Source: Paludibacter sp. (GTDB taxonomy: Bacteria > Bacteroidota > Bacteroidia > Bacteroidales > Paludibacteraceae). Taken from it: a DNA stretch of 64,000 nt. The position numbers were made by a program, and so were the translations under genes. Location of the stretch: NCBI GenBank assembly GCA_028710415.1, contig JAQTUE010000005.1, forward strand, positions 186,001-250,000. The letters are read 5' to 3'. Of the stretch, positions 10,675 through 18,888 are shown piece by piece (position 1 is the stretch's first letter; every line of letters starts with the position of its first letter). The notes beneath the pieces are model-generated. The model was not told where the DNA came from and did not search any database. It saw only the letters and a list, made by a program, of their open reading frames with translations.

Positions 10675-12044
10675 AATATTTATTTAAAATTCAATAAACC
10701 GAAGCTTATACTGTTGATGTTTAGAAAAGACATTTTGTATTATGGAAAAATGCCTTGTTTGTTTTTGTTTTTATTTGTCGTTTTTATTATTAAAGATTTA
10801 ATATAGCAATATAAGTTTTTTTGGTAACTTTCAGTCTCTGTTTTTATAAAAATAATTATTTAGCCCAATCTTTCTATCTATACCACGTAAATAATAAAGA
10901 TTATTATAGTTATGACGATATTAAATGGAATCTGTAATCATTTTATTTAAAGATACTTTTTAGATATTTAATATTAGCGCCTTCATTTTTTATATCCGAA
11001 ACTGACGGATCTAAATTGAATTCAAAACTCTGTTTTATAACTTTTATATCCTGAAAATAAGTATTTTAATGAAATTGTTCTTTAAAAATAGCTTGTTGTA
11101 TAAACTAAGACGGTAGTTCCGTGAATTTGTAATCAGTGACCGGACTTATTTTATCGGCCAATACAAATATTACCCGTTCTTAGTGCTGTTTCTGAATGAC
11201 CTGGTTATCTAAAACACCTGTTTTGACAAATATATAAATTTAAAACAGCTTCGAGGATGTTCTGATCCAGTATCTTTTATAAGCATCCCAATTAAATAGA
11301 GATGTTTTTCACGGAATAAATAACAACTTTACTCTTTGAAAAACAATTTCGAAAAGTTTAAGTTCTTTAAATTCAATTTAGATTTAAGGACTTTACGCAA
11401 TACTTCCTCATGTAAATAACAATTATGTAATAATGAAAATTAAAAATATCCAGCTTTTTACTTTACTTGATTTTTTTTTAATTTAGGTAAAGGCTTCATT
11501 TTAGGGTCTGATCAATATCCGAAATTGCTTTTGACTTGCTTTAGGTTCCGAGGGGGTTGCCTGGGGGTTGCCTGGGGGTTGCCTGGGGGTTCCGAGGGAT
11601 GGAGCCCTCCTATCCCCCAGGCAACCCTCAGGAAAGACCTGCCCAATTCCCTGTAAAGGTAAAATGGATGGATACCATGGGCAGGACATCCTAAGATTGG
11701 AAAAAAAAGGGGGATTACCAATCCGGTTTGAGAATATCGAGCCATCCTTTTAAGACTTGGAAACAGTACTAACAGATGATTTTCAGTGAATTGAATGAAA
11801 GTAGAATAGTTAAATATAGAGGATTAGTAGGTTAATAATCATTAATTATTCAGCCTATTCGGATGCACTGGGATGTCAGGAGTCGTCAGGAGTTGCAAAA
11901 GCAATAAAAATACCGTTTAACAGTTTATTATTCCGTTTTAAATTATTAAAATAATACTTATCTTTACAAATTAATATTAGCCGGTTATCCGGTTGAGGTG
12001 AACAAGATCCGGAATCCATTCATTCAGTTAAAACGTTAAACACT
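10675..12044. other. Long AT-rich gene-free stretch
   Basis: About 1.37 kb with no convincing gene on either strand. The only structured part is the G-rich repeat cluster at 11545-11630. The right end holds a possible -7 box of the form TATCTTTA near 11958 and a short hairpin (CCGGTTATCCGG) upstream of the DUF6266-like gene. The promoter of the pectin locus must lie at the left end but is not recognisable. Confidence 0.7.
11545..11630. repeat. G-rich palindromic repeat cluster
   Basis: Three tandem copies of GTTGCCTGGGG run into a larger inverted repeat. CCTGGGGG pairs with CCCCCAGG, and inside it GAGGG pairs with CCCTC around GATGGAGC. A similar palindrome with GAGGGGGTTC / GAACCCCCTC arms occurs at about 19630-19680. 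It resembles a repetitive extragenic palindrome. Open reading frames across it are repeat translations, not genes. Confidence 0.7.
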
Positions 12045-12677
12045 ATGAGTATCGCAGAAAATCCACTGACAGGGCGCATGAAGAATTCAATGGCCAACTT
12101 TACGATGTATACGTATAAAGGCATGAACATCGTTCGTTCGAAGGCATTTACTATCAAAGATCCCAAAACGCAGAAGCAACTCAACATGCGGGCACGCATG
12201 TCACTGATTGCAGAAATGTATCACAAGTTTAGCCCCGTTATCAGCATGGGATTCCCTGAACGCGAGGAACGTCAATCACCTCAAAACATGTTTGTTTCCG
12301 CTAATTTCAAAACGGCTTTCGTTATGGCGGATGATGTCCAGGAGCTCAGTTATCCCCAGATGATGCTTGCCAAAGGTTCGTTGCCCCGCGTGACGATAAC
12401 GGAAGCCACAACCGATGCCGGAGGAATAACACTCAACTATGATGCCCATGCCCTGACTCCTGATTTAAATGCGGACGATGAAATCATTGCCTGTGCCCTG
12501 TTGAAAACTGACGAACTGCTTAAAACCAGGCAATTCATCGGGTATGAACCCAACGGTACTATCCAGCTCAAATACCCGGCCCTGCAGGCTGAAGAGGTGG
12601 TGTGCTGCTATGTATTTGTACGAAGCAGGGATGGGGAAAAGGCTTCGGATTCGGTGTGGGTGGAAGTGAAGGGCTGA
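12045..12677 (+). CDS. DUF6266-like protein of unknown function
   Basis: The 210-residue protein has no signal peptide or membrane segment. The N-terminus SIAENPLTGRMKNSMANFTMYTYKG and a following basic stretch (NIVRSKAFTIKDPKTQKQ) match my recollection of the DUF6266 family, a Bacteroidota group that starts with a short glycine-bearing segment and has an immunoglobulin-like C-terminal half. Function is unknown. The last 150 bases of the gene recur in degraded form at 14261-14415, on the far side of the AAA+ ATPase gene, so an original tandem pair is likely. Family assignment is moderately sure; function is not claimed. Confidence 0.65.
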   Translation: MSIAENPLTGRMKNSMANFTMYTYKGMNIVRSKAFTIKDPKTQKQLNMRARMSLIAEMYHKFSPVISMGFPEREERQSPQNMFVSANFKTAFVMADDVQELSYPQMMLAKGSLPRVTITEATTDAGGITLNYDAHALTPDLNADDEIIACALLKTDELLKTRQFIGYEPNGTIQLKYPALQAEEVVCCYVFVRSRDGEKASDSVWVEVKG

Positions 12678-12863
12678 ACGGGAATGGGGAAAATAAAGTA
12701 AATAACTGATTAAAAAAGTCAGATATAAAACTGAAAAATAATCTGTATTTGTGGGTTCAATAAGTACATGAACCTTTGAAAATCTGTTGTATATATCCGG
12801 ATGGAAAGGGCTCCAAAACTTTTATTTTAGGTCCTGCAAGTAAAGTTTTACTTTTTCAGTTGT

Positions 12864-14057
12864 TTAATACAGAAAACCAAAGAGCCATAACGGAATCACA
12901 TTCCCGGAGCCAATTTCAATATCGTCTTTCACTACAAAAGCATTATCTACCGTTTCAATCTGTTTTTGTGATTTATTTTTACCACCGACTTCGAGTGTAT
13001 ATTTATCAACAACCAGAAAATCGGAAACTTTCGATGCATTTGTTTTGTAATTCACATTCAGTTGGTTATATAAAAACGTTTCCCTGATATTACCAATGTT
13101 TGCATTTTCATCTGCCTGGTTATACATTAGATTTGAGTTGTTCAAATAAATCTTTTCCGGTTTATTCAAGCTATTGATGCCCTTCTCAGGCACAAAAAGA
13201 AGTTGGAGTAATTGTGCATCGTTTAGCCACTGAATGTAATTTTTCATTGTATTCAGGCTGATACCTGTTCGCACGCTTAATGCATTCATATTCGGTTTGA
13301 ATGGTACCGAAGCACTAATAATTTTCAGGAGTTTTTTCAGATAAATAATGTTAGATGGTTGAATGGCTGCAAATTGCGGGATGTCAACTTCTAAAACTGT
13401 CAGGACTATTTCACTCAGTTTTTGATGAAAAGATTGAGTGTTTTCTTTATAAAAAGGATAATATCCATGATTCAGATAGTTTTCGAAATGGGCGAGAGGT
13501 TTTATTTTCTGAAGAATGTAAATGGCCCGTTCAATGTGGTTATCAAGTAAATCTTGCAGGGTAAGAATCGGGAAACGTTGGTTGGTTTCAAAAAGCAGGT
13601 ACTCCCTGAACGACAAACCCGGCATTTCGTACATCACAGCCCTGCGACTTAAATCCGCTTTCGCTTGTTGCAAATGAAGCAGCGATGAGCCTGTGAAAAT
13701 GATTTTCAAATCAGGCATGTCATCATACATGTTCTTTAGTTCGATAGCCCAGTTTTCATACCGATGAACCTCATCAATAGCCAGTAATTGTCCACCTTTT
13801 TTGTGAAACCTATCTGCCAGATCATAGAGTTTGTTATCTGTAAAATATAAATCGTCTAAACTCACATAGAGTACTGAATTATCGGGGACGAAATTTTGCT
13901 TGATATATTGCAGAATCAAGGTCGTTTTTCCTACACCTCTACTTCCTTTGATACCAATAAATCGGTTTGACCAATCAATTTTATGACTAAAATCACGAAT
14001 TAGCTTTGTTTGAACATAAGCGTATTTCTCGTAGAATTTCTGTGTTAGCTTTTCCAT
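12864..14057 (-). CDS. AAA+ ATPase of the AAA_14/DUF4143-type family
   Basis: Predicted 397-residue cytoplasmic ATPase. Seen: Walker A GSRGVGKTTL, Walker B LLAIDEVHRYENW, a sensor-like IIFTGSSLL, then a C-terminal part with winged-helix-like and nuclease-like strands (FLVVDKYTLEVGGKNKSQKQI). Such proteins are common single accessory genes in Bacteroidota; their substrate is unknown. The start is MEKLTQKFYE at 14057. A reading beginning at 14081 would use a TTG that lies inside the promoter -7 box, so it cannot be translated from that promoter. The gene runs against the DUF6266-like gene and is flanked by the latter's intact copy and its fragment. Confidence 0.85.
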   Translation of the reverse strand: MEKLTQKFYEKYAYVQTKLIRDFSHKIDWSNRFIGIKGSRGVGKTTLILQYIKQNFVPDNSVLYVSLDDLYFTDNKLYDLADRFHKKGGQLLAIDEVHRYENWAIELKNMYDDMPDLKIIFTGSSLLHLQQAKADLSRRAVMYEMPGLSFREYLLFETNQRFPILTLQDLLDNHIERAIYILQKIKPLAHFENYLNHGYYPFYKENTQSFHQKLSEIVLTVLEVDIPQFAAIQPSNIIYLKKLLKIISASVPFKPNMNALSVRTGISLNTMKNYIQWLNDAQLLQLLFVPEKGINSLNKPEKIYLNNSNLMYNQADENANIGNIRETFLYNQLNVNYKTNASKVSDFLVVDKYTLEVGGKNKSQKQIETVDNAFVVKDDIEIGSGNVIPLWLFGFLY

Positions 14058-14078
14058 AATTATTATTTTATATGAATG

Positions 14079-14109
14079 CAAAGATAGTAATTTGTTTTGT
14101 ATGTATCAA
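14079..14109 (-). promoter_or_regulatory. Promoter of the AAA+ ATPase gene
   Basis: Reading the minus strand, a TTG (14107-14109), a 20-base spacer and TATCTTTG (14079-14086) match the Bacteroidota -33/-7 promoter. The TTG falls inside the first copy of the 17-base repeat described at 14104-14185, so a protein bound to that repeat would cover the promoter. Confidence 0.65.
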
Positions 14110-14185
14110 TGCGTTGACACATTAAATACATTAAAGTATCAATGCGTTGACATATAAAATGCATTAATGTGTCAACGCATTGATA
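14104..14185. repeat. Three-copy repeat over the ATPase promoter, possible operator
   Basis: TATCAATGCGTTGACAC occurs at 14104-14120, again at 14137-14152 with one end change, and inverted at 14169-14185. Extending outward, the first and third copies are perfectly complementary over 22 bases. Direct plus inverted copies at this spacing look like an operator or a small hairpin. The copies flank the ATPase gene promoter and do not occur elsewhere in the window. Confidence 0.6.
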
Positions 14186-14260
14186 TTTTAATGGAAAACT
14201 ATTCATTTGAAATAATCACGTGTGCCTGGTCAATAACCGATGAATTGATTATGAACCAGT

Positions 14261-14415
14261 AATTTATCGGGTATGAACCCATTGGAACGATACAGCTGAA
14301 ATACCCGGCCCTGCAGGCTGAAGAGGTATATGCTGCTATGTATTTGTACGAAGCAGGGATGGGGAAAAGGCATCGGATTCGGTGTGGGTGGAGGTGAAGG
14401 GATGAACGGGAATGG
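14261..14415 (+). pseudogene. Degraded 3' fragment of a DUF6266-like gene
   Basis: The DNA closely matches the last 150 or so bases of the gene at 12045-12677, including the blocks CGGGTATGAACCCA, AAATACCCGGCCCTGCAGGC and CGGATTCGGTGTGGGTGGA. Small insertions and deletions break the frame and no start is present. It is a remnant of a second copy. It marks the right edge of the segment that carries the ATPase gene. Confidence 0.85.
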
Positions 14416-14868
14416 ATTTGTATTTGACAGGCATACAAGAACTGAAAACATTCTGAAATAATGTCAATTATAATTAAAGATAATTCAAACAAATGAATTA
14501 CATTTGCAACGTTAACATTCGAATGTACGTGATTTTGTTAATACTGTTACTGCTCCTGTGATCGGGAGATAAAGAAAAGTGAATTCAATATGGAAATCAG
14601 GAGATTTCTTTTTTGCTACGGCGAAGTCTGGAGGATAGGTCAAACTACGGCGAACAGGGGCGGTGTAAGCTGAGGCGAACGAGGAATAATTTATAAAAGC
14701 AATAAGTACAACTTTGCTTTACTACTTAAATTGAATTTGCATTATGATGAGAAATTAGAAGTTTATTATTTCGAAAGATAATATTAGAGACTTACTAGCA
14801 TCAGCAAAAGTTACACTACACTAAGCTTACTCTATCAAAGTAAAATGACATATAATTAAATCAATATT

Positions 14869-15816
14869 ATGAACATGCAGAAGCTAATATTCCAAGAAAA
14901 AGCAGAAGAGACTATTTCAATTAATGTAAATAGCCCATATGATGGATTGGGAGGACTATTACCATACAAATCTTCAGCTACACGTCTAAAAATTACAGGA
15001 ATTTTAAATTCAATGATAATAATTGACCTAAAACAGATATTCTCAACTAAAAAGACAGATCCAAATAAACGTGATTATTCTTATACTAGTTTAGATTTGT
15101 CTGAAGCTAAAGTATGGAAAGAATTATATTTTTGTAACTTTGATATTCAAGAATCTATACATCGATCAGGAGAAAATGAACTGAATGAATGTGCATTCCA
15201 AAATTCTAAATACCTTGAAAAAATAATACTACCAAATAATTTAGAAAAAATTGGTGATTTTGCTTTTAAATACTGTGAAAATCTTCAATCAATACGAATA
15301 CCCGAAAGTATAAAAAGTATAGGATATTCTATATTTGGTGGTTGCACAAAACTTTATAGCTGCATATTACCGGATCATATCACTGATTATAAAGCTTTGT
15401 TATCAGAATGCAAGAGTATTTCGGAATTTAACATACCCAAAATGAGTATTTCCATCTGCAATAGTACATTTTGGGGTTGCGAAAGTTTAAAGTCATTTAT
15501 TGTACCTAATCAAATTCTGATAATTGAAAGACAGGCATTTGCTTTGTGCGAGAACCTACAACGGATAACTATATCAGAAAATGTAAAAATAATCTATGAG
15601 TATGTTTTCCAAGAATGTTGGAATTTAAGGGACATATTTTGTAAGTGTAAAATTCCACCAAGAATATTAACTGATGATAGAGCACCTGAAAATAATTCTT
15701 TTTATCACATGTCAACACGTGAGTGCATAATTCATGTACCTAAAGGAACTCTCTCAGAATATAAAAATAGTTATGGCTGGAATGAATTTACGAAAATTGT
15801 CGAATTTACTGAATAA
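14869..15816 (+). CDS. BspA-like leucine-rich repeat protein
   Basis: Contains several LRR_5/BspA-type repeats of about 23 residues. Examples are LEKIILPNNLEKIGDFAFKY, LQSIRIPESIKSIGYSIFGG and LQRITISENVKIIYEYVFQE, with the typical closing CIIHVPKGTLSEYK and GWNEFTKIVEFTE. There is no signal peptide, so this copy is probably cytoplasmic or non-exported; family members are otherwise often surface proteins. Base composition is much richer in AT than the flanking loci, which fits transfer. It begins the accessory island and is followed by the first GTTAG-ended palindrome. A remnant of a related gene end lies at 19483-19519. Confidence 0.85.
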   Translation: MNMQKLIFQEKAEETISINVNSPYDGLGGLLPYKSSATRLKITGILNSMIIIDLKQIFSTKKTDPNKRDYSYTSLDLSEAKVWKELYFCNFDIQESIHRSGENELNECAFQNSKYLEKIILPNNLEKIGDFAFKYCENLQSIRIPESIKSIGYSIFGGCTKLYSCILPDHITDYKALLSECKSISEFNIPKMSISICNSTFWGCESLKSFIVPNQILIIERQAFALCENLQRITISENVKIIYEYVFQECWNLRDIFCKCKIPPRILTDDRAPENNSFYHMSTRECIIHVPKGTLSEYKNSYGWNEFTKIVEFTE

Positions 15817-15850
15817 AAAAAATAGAAAAGCATTTGATAGTATATTGGCA

Positions 15851-15943
15851 TTTAGCAGGTATTGTTCCTATATTGACTTTTTAATAGGGTGTTAGTGAAA
15901 TGCTCCCGAAAACAATCAAATGCCATTAAATTACTGTTGTTAG
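15851..15943 (+). repeat. GTTAG-ended imperfect palindrome, element A
   Basis: Starts TTTAGCAGGTATTG, contains ATTGACT and TAGTGAAATGCTCC as a weak inverted pair, and ends GTTAG at 15939-15943. The next gene starts 23 bases later. It has the same order of blocks as elements B, C and D. Confidence 0.55.
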
Positions 15944-15966
15944 GTATAATTATAAAAATGATAAAA

Positions 15967-16776
15967 ATGACAGCTATTTCAGCATTAATATCAAAAAAAT
16001 GGATTTCAGTAGCATCGGACTCATTACTAACTGAAATAATTAAAGGAGATGAAGTTCGACATATTGAATTTCGTAAAAGCAAAATTGTCCCAATAAAAAA
16101 ATTCAAAGCTTCTGCATCATATTGGGGTTTAGCTAAGATTGCAGAATGGCGTACTTATGATTTTTTGAAGAATATGTCAGTTGAGGCAGAAAGTTTTGAG
16201 AATTTTGAAAGTTTTGCTAACCACGTTTGTATTGAATTAAAAAAGAAATTAGATAAAGTTAGAGTTCCAAATGCAATTGATAAAGGTATTGGGATTCATT
16301 TGGCTGGATTCGAAAAATTTGAAGGTGAAGTATTGCCTGAGTTGTTCTTGATTTCAAATTTTACTGACACTTCATATAAAAGTATTGGAGAGCTCGTGGT
16401 TTCCCGTAATTTGTACAATAATTTAGATATAGAATTGAAAAATAATGAGAATTCATTAGAGGAACAACGACTTTCAGTAAAACAATACTTAGATAAAGGT
16501 GGAATTTTTATTTTCAACAATGGAGACCCTGATTTTTTCAACCCTGCTTCAATAGCCATGAATGAAATGTTTCTAGAAGCAGTAAAACGTAGAGTATTAA
16601 AAAAGAATGATTTAAAAGTATATCTTTCTATGGCTTCATTACCTATTGAAATGATTAAAAGAACACAAAAAGACTTATTTGAAAAAAAACATATAAGAGT
16701 CGGTGGTCAAATCCATAATCTATTAATCACTGATAAAGGTGAAATGATATCAACATCAAAGGATGAAATCATTTGA
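15967..16776 (+). CDS. Proteasome-fold (Ntn hydrolase-like) protein
   Basis: Start taken at 15967 (MTAISALISKKW), because upstream in-frame sequence is the palindrome tail. If Met is removed, Thr becomes the N-terminal residue. Counting from it, Asp is at 17 in SVASDS and Lys is at 38 in KSKIVPI. HslV and proteasome beta subunits use Thr1, Asp17 and Lys33, so the match is strong but for a short insertion before Lys. The middle holds helix-like stretches (FANHVCIELKKKL) where proteasome folds have helices. At 269 residues it is longer than HslV (about 175), with an extra C-terminal part of unknown role. It was not matched to a named family; hydrolase activity is inferred. Confidence 0.6.
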   Translation: MTAISALISKKWISVASDSLLTEIIKGDEVRHIEFRKSKIVPIKKFKASASYWGLAKIAEWRTYDFLKNMSVEAESFENFESFANHVCIELKKKLDKVRVPNAIDKGIGIHLAGFEKFEGEVLPELFLISNFTDTSYKSIGELVVSRNLYNNLDIELKNNENSLEEQRLSVKQYLDKGGIFIFNNGDPDFFNPASIAMNEMFLEAVKRRVLKKNDLKVYLSMASLPIEMIKRTQKDLFEKKHIRVGGQIHNLLITDKGEMISTSKDEII

Positions 16777-16786
16777 TGTTGATTAA

Positions 16787-16867
16787 TTTTCTCCAGCATT
16801 CACTTTGTTGCAGGGAGAAAGTGAACGCTCCTCAAAATAAACAAATGCCCATAGACTTGTGCGTTAG
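16787..16867 (+). repeat. GTTAG-ended imperfect palindrome, element B
   Basis: The inverted pair CATTCACTTT / AAAGTGAACG surrounds a short loop. It is followed by GCTCCTCAAAATAAACAAATGCCCATAGAC, given here only as the block CAAATGCCCATAG, then GTGCGTTAG ending at 16867. The protease start codon lies 22 bases after GTTAG. The 5' end is shorter than in C and D, lacking TTTAGCAGG. Confidence 0.55.
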
Positions 16868-16889
16868 TGGTATTATAAAAAAAAGAAAA

Positions 16890-17642
16890 ATGAGTAATCG
16901 AAAAATACTAGAAAATCTTACATATGCAACTTTATTGAGTCTTGACAGTGGAAAATCATCCGGTTCAGGTTTCTTCCTAAACGTAAACGGAGTCGATTAT
17001 TTAATTACTGCTAGACACGTCTTGTATGATGATGACAAGTTGAGATGTGAAGATTTATTGATATCTTCTCAAAATTCTCGTGGTCAAATTGAGGATTCAA
17101 AAATGTTCGAAGTTGACATGAAAAGTGCACATGTGTTAGACAGTAAAACAGATGATATTGCTGCGATTAAATTTGGTTCTATTGAAAAATCAGAATTTTC
17201 AGAGCACATAAGCATCGTTCAAGAGGGAATTTCAGAAACTTTTTCAATAAACCAAGAAGAACAAACTAGATTGTTGGAAGAAATCGGAATTGCAAACGAT
17301 GTCTATTTAGTTGGATTCCCTACTTCACTAATTTTCCAGAACTCAAAACATTTTGACCCGGGAAAACCCTTGTTAAGAAAGGGAATCATTGCTGGAATAA
17401 ATGCAAATGACAATACTTTCATTATAGACTGCTCTGCTTATTACGGAAATAGTGGAGCGCCAATTTTAGAAATATGTGAAGATAATGAGTTAAGAGTCAT
17501 AGGTATTGTTTCAAGATATATTCCATTCGTTATTGAATGGAAAAATAATAGAGAAATGTCTGTTACACATGCTGAGTATCTAAATTCAGGTTACTCTGTC
17601 TGTGTTCCCATGAATGCTGTTTTTAAATTAATAAACCAATAA
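16890..17642 (+). CDS. Trypsin-fold serine protease
   Basis: Start chosen at MSNRKILENL (16890). Upstream in-frame sequence encodes the palindrome, and the other start codons would read through it. In this 250-residue protein the chymotrypsin-family triad is visible: His in LITARHVLY, Asp in KTDDIAAIKF, Ser in YYGNSGAPI. GSGFFLNVNG before the His is the usual first strand. There is no signal peptide, so it should act in the cytoplasm. Six residues before the Ser is another Ser, not the Asp of trypsin, so Arg/Lys specificity is not expected. It lies 10 bases before the octapeptide-repeat gene, with which it must be co-transcribed. Confidence 0.85.
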   Translation: MSNRKILENLTYATLLSLDSGKSSGSGFFLNVNGVDYLITARHVLYDDDKLRCEDLLISSQNSRGQIEDSKMFEVDMKSAHVLDSKTDDIAAIKFGSIEKSEFSEHISIVQEGISETFSINQEEQTRLLEEIGIANDVYLVGFPTSLIFQNSKHFDPGKPLLRKGIIAGINANDNTFIIDCSAYYGNSGAPILEICEDNELRVIGIVSRYIPFVIEWKNNREMSVTHAEYLNSGYSVCVPMNAVFKLINQ

Positions 17643-17652
17643 ATTTACGATT

Positions 17653-18180
17653 ATGTTATTGCCTTCAAATAGAAATCCACGATTAAATAGTTCAATTAAT
17701 CCACGACTGAACAGTTCTATTAACCCACGACTAAACAGCTCTATTAATCCACGATTAAACAGTTTTATTAATCCTCTACTAAACAGTTCAATCAACCCAC
17801 GAATGAACAGCTCTATCAACCCACGACTGAATAGCTCTATCAACCCTCGATTGAACAGTTCTATTAATCCACGATTAAACAGTTCTATCAATCCTCGACT
17901 AAACAGTTCTATCAATCCTAGATTAAATAGCTCATATAAGGGATTATATGTATTTGACCTAGATAATAATATATTGGCTTTTATAGTAAGCGTGAATGAT
18001 AGAATAATTCATGTTTTTAATTTCAATAATGAAAACATCATGTATGGTGTATTACACACAAGAGGAGGCTTCGCCTTATTTAATTTAGATAATGAATATA
18101 TAGGACATTTTGAAAGCGATTCGAAAAGTGGATTTAACCAGTTTGATTTAGATAATAATTGGGTGGCATCAGTGAAATAA
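17653..18180 (+). CDS. Octapeptide-repeat protein partnered with the protease
   Basis: 175 residues in two parts. Residues 8-94 are eleven tandem copies of NPRLNSSI with few changes (one NPLLNSSI, one NPRMNSSI, one NPRLNSFI), encoded by 24-base repeats at 17674-17934. Residues 95-175 hold about three looser repeats around FDLDNN, FNFNNEN and FNLDNEYIGHF, likely beta-strands. It is not exported. I do not recognise a named family with certainty; similar Asn-Pro repeats are a flexible or fibre-like scaffold. The gene directly follows the protease gene with a 10-base gap, so substrate, inhibitor or scaffold roles are all possible. Confidence 0.75.
   Translation: MLLPSNRNPRLNSSINPRLNSSINPRLNSSINPRLNSFINPLLNSSINPRMNSSINPRLNSSINPRLNSSINPRLNSSINPRLNSSINPRLNSSYKGLYVFDLDNNILAFIVSVNDRIIHVFNFNNENIMYGVLHTRGGFALFNLDNEYIGHFESDSKSGFNQFDLDNNWVASVK
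17674..17934 (+). repeat. 24-base tandem repeat encoding NPRLNSSI, eleven units
   Basis: Eleven in-frame 24-base units. Third-base changes between units (for example AATCCACGA versus AACCCACGA versus AATCCTCGA) with kept amino acids suggest selection on the protein rather than fresh duplication. The opposite-strand open frame across this stretch is a repeat artefact. Confidence 0.95.
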
Positions 18181-18215
18181 AACACTTATAGGAGTCATTA
18201 GTTAGCTGAAGTGAA

Positions 18216-18305
18216 TTTAGCAGGTTTTGGTCTCACATTCACTTTGTAGCTAAACGACAGTGAACGCTCCTGCAAACCGCAGGTGCACATAGCCTCGGTC
18301 GTTAG
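18216..18305 (+). repeat. GTTAG-ended imperfect palindrome, element C
   Basis: TTTAGCAGGTTTTGG, CATTCACTTTGT, then AGTGAACGCTCCTGCAAACC, GCAGGTGCACATAGCC and GGTCGTTAG (GTTAG at 18301-18305). CATTCACT pairs with AGTGAACG. The right arm GCAGGTGCACATAGCC (18279-18294) is complementary to the left arm of element D, so C looks like the right three quarters of a longer palindrome. Confidence 0.6.
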
Positions 18306-18336
18306 GGGCTATAGTAAAAAAAGAAAAAAGACAGAC

Positions 18337-18888
18337 ATGAAGTTTAAAACATTTGACTATTTTGCTCTTAATATGACAGACCCTATGTGGGAAGTTTATG
18401 AAGTCATAGACAACAAAAGTCATAATCAATACAATAACTTGATAAGCGACCTTGAGAGTATTGAAAGTTCAGACTTAGAAAAATTTGTACGAGAGAAACA
18501 CATTGATGGCTTTTTAAATCGTCAAGAAAATAAAGACCTTGGTAGAAGAATTTATTATACAATTTACAAAATACAGAAGGAAATAACAAAAGAAAGAATC
18601 AAAGATCTTATCGACTTTATAGATAGACCAAAACCTTACAAATCTGAGAACCTCTTAAATATAAAATTGGATAAGAATCGTTTAGTTGCAACAAACCAAT
18701 TCAATACAAATTATTCAACATTTAATTACGACAAATTTGTATATGAAATTTGTCCAATTACAGGTAGTTCAAATTCAAGTTATTGGATTTCTCAAGCTAT
18801 CTTAAAGTGTATTGCTAACTCTGGAGTCGTTTTTAAAGTTAGGTTAGACCCATTTAGGAAATCCGACCAGAAGACTACAATCCAATGA
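18337..18888 (+). CDS. Protein of unknown function in accessory island
   Basis: 183 residues from MKFKTFDYFALN at 18337; upstream frame is palindrome sequence. No signal peptide or membrane helix. The N-terminal two thirds are charged and helical (SDLEKFVREKHIDGFLNRQENKD, then YYTIYKIQKEITKERIKDL), the end more beta-like. Its stop overlaps the next start by four bases (ATGA), so the two are a translationally coupled pair. I do not recognise the family. A two-gene unit inside one cassette could be a toxin and immunity pair, but nothing in the sequence proves it. Confidence 0.7.
   Translation: MKFKTFDYFALNMTDPMWEVYEVIDNKSHNQYNNLISDLESIESSDLEKFVREKHIDGFLNRQENKDLGRRIYYTIYKIQKEITKERIKDLIDFIDRPKPYKSENLLNIKLDKNRLVATNQFNTNYSTFNYDKFVYEICPITGSSNSSYWISQAILKCIANSGVVFKVRLDPFRKSDQKTTIQ

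Noticed and set aside
11501..11753. Overlapping short frames rich in Pro, Gly and Arg
   Set aside because: They translate the G-rich palindromic cluster.
14199..14492. Minus-strand frames opposite the DUF6266 fragment
   Set aside because: Antisense to a pseudogene; composition not protein-like.
17628..17915. Minus-strand frame with IELFSRGL repeats
   Set aside because: Antisense shadow of the 24-base repeat of the octapeptide protein; the plus-strand reading fits its neighbour and has third-base drift.
17653..18180. Trypsin-type cleavage of each NPR-LNSS repeat by the adjacent protease
   Set aside because: Attractive because every unit but one has Arg, but the residue at the trypsin 189 position is Ser, so the claim of Arg specificity was dropped and only the pairing is kept.
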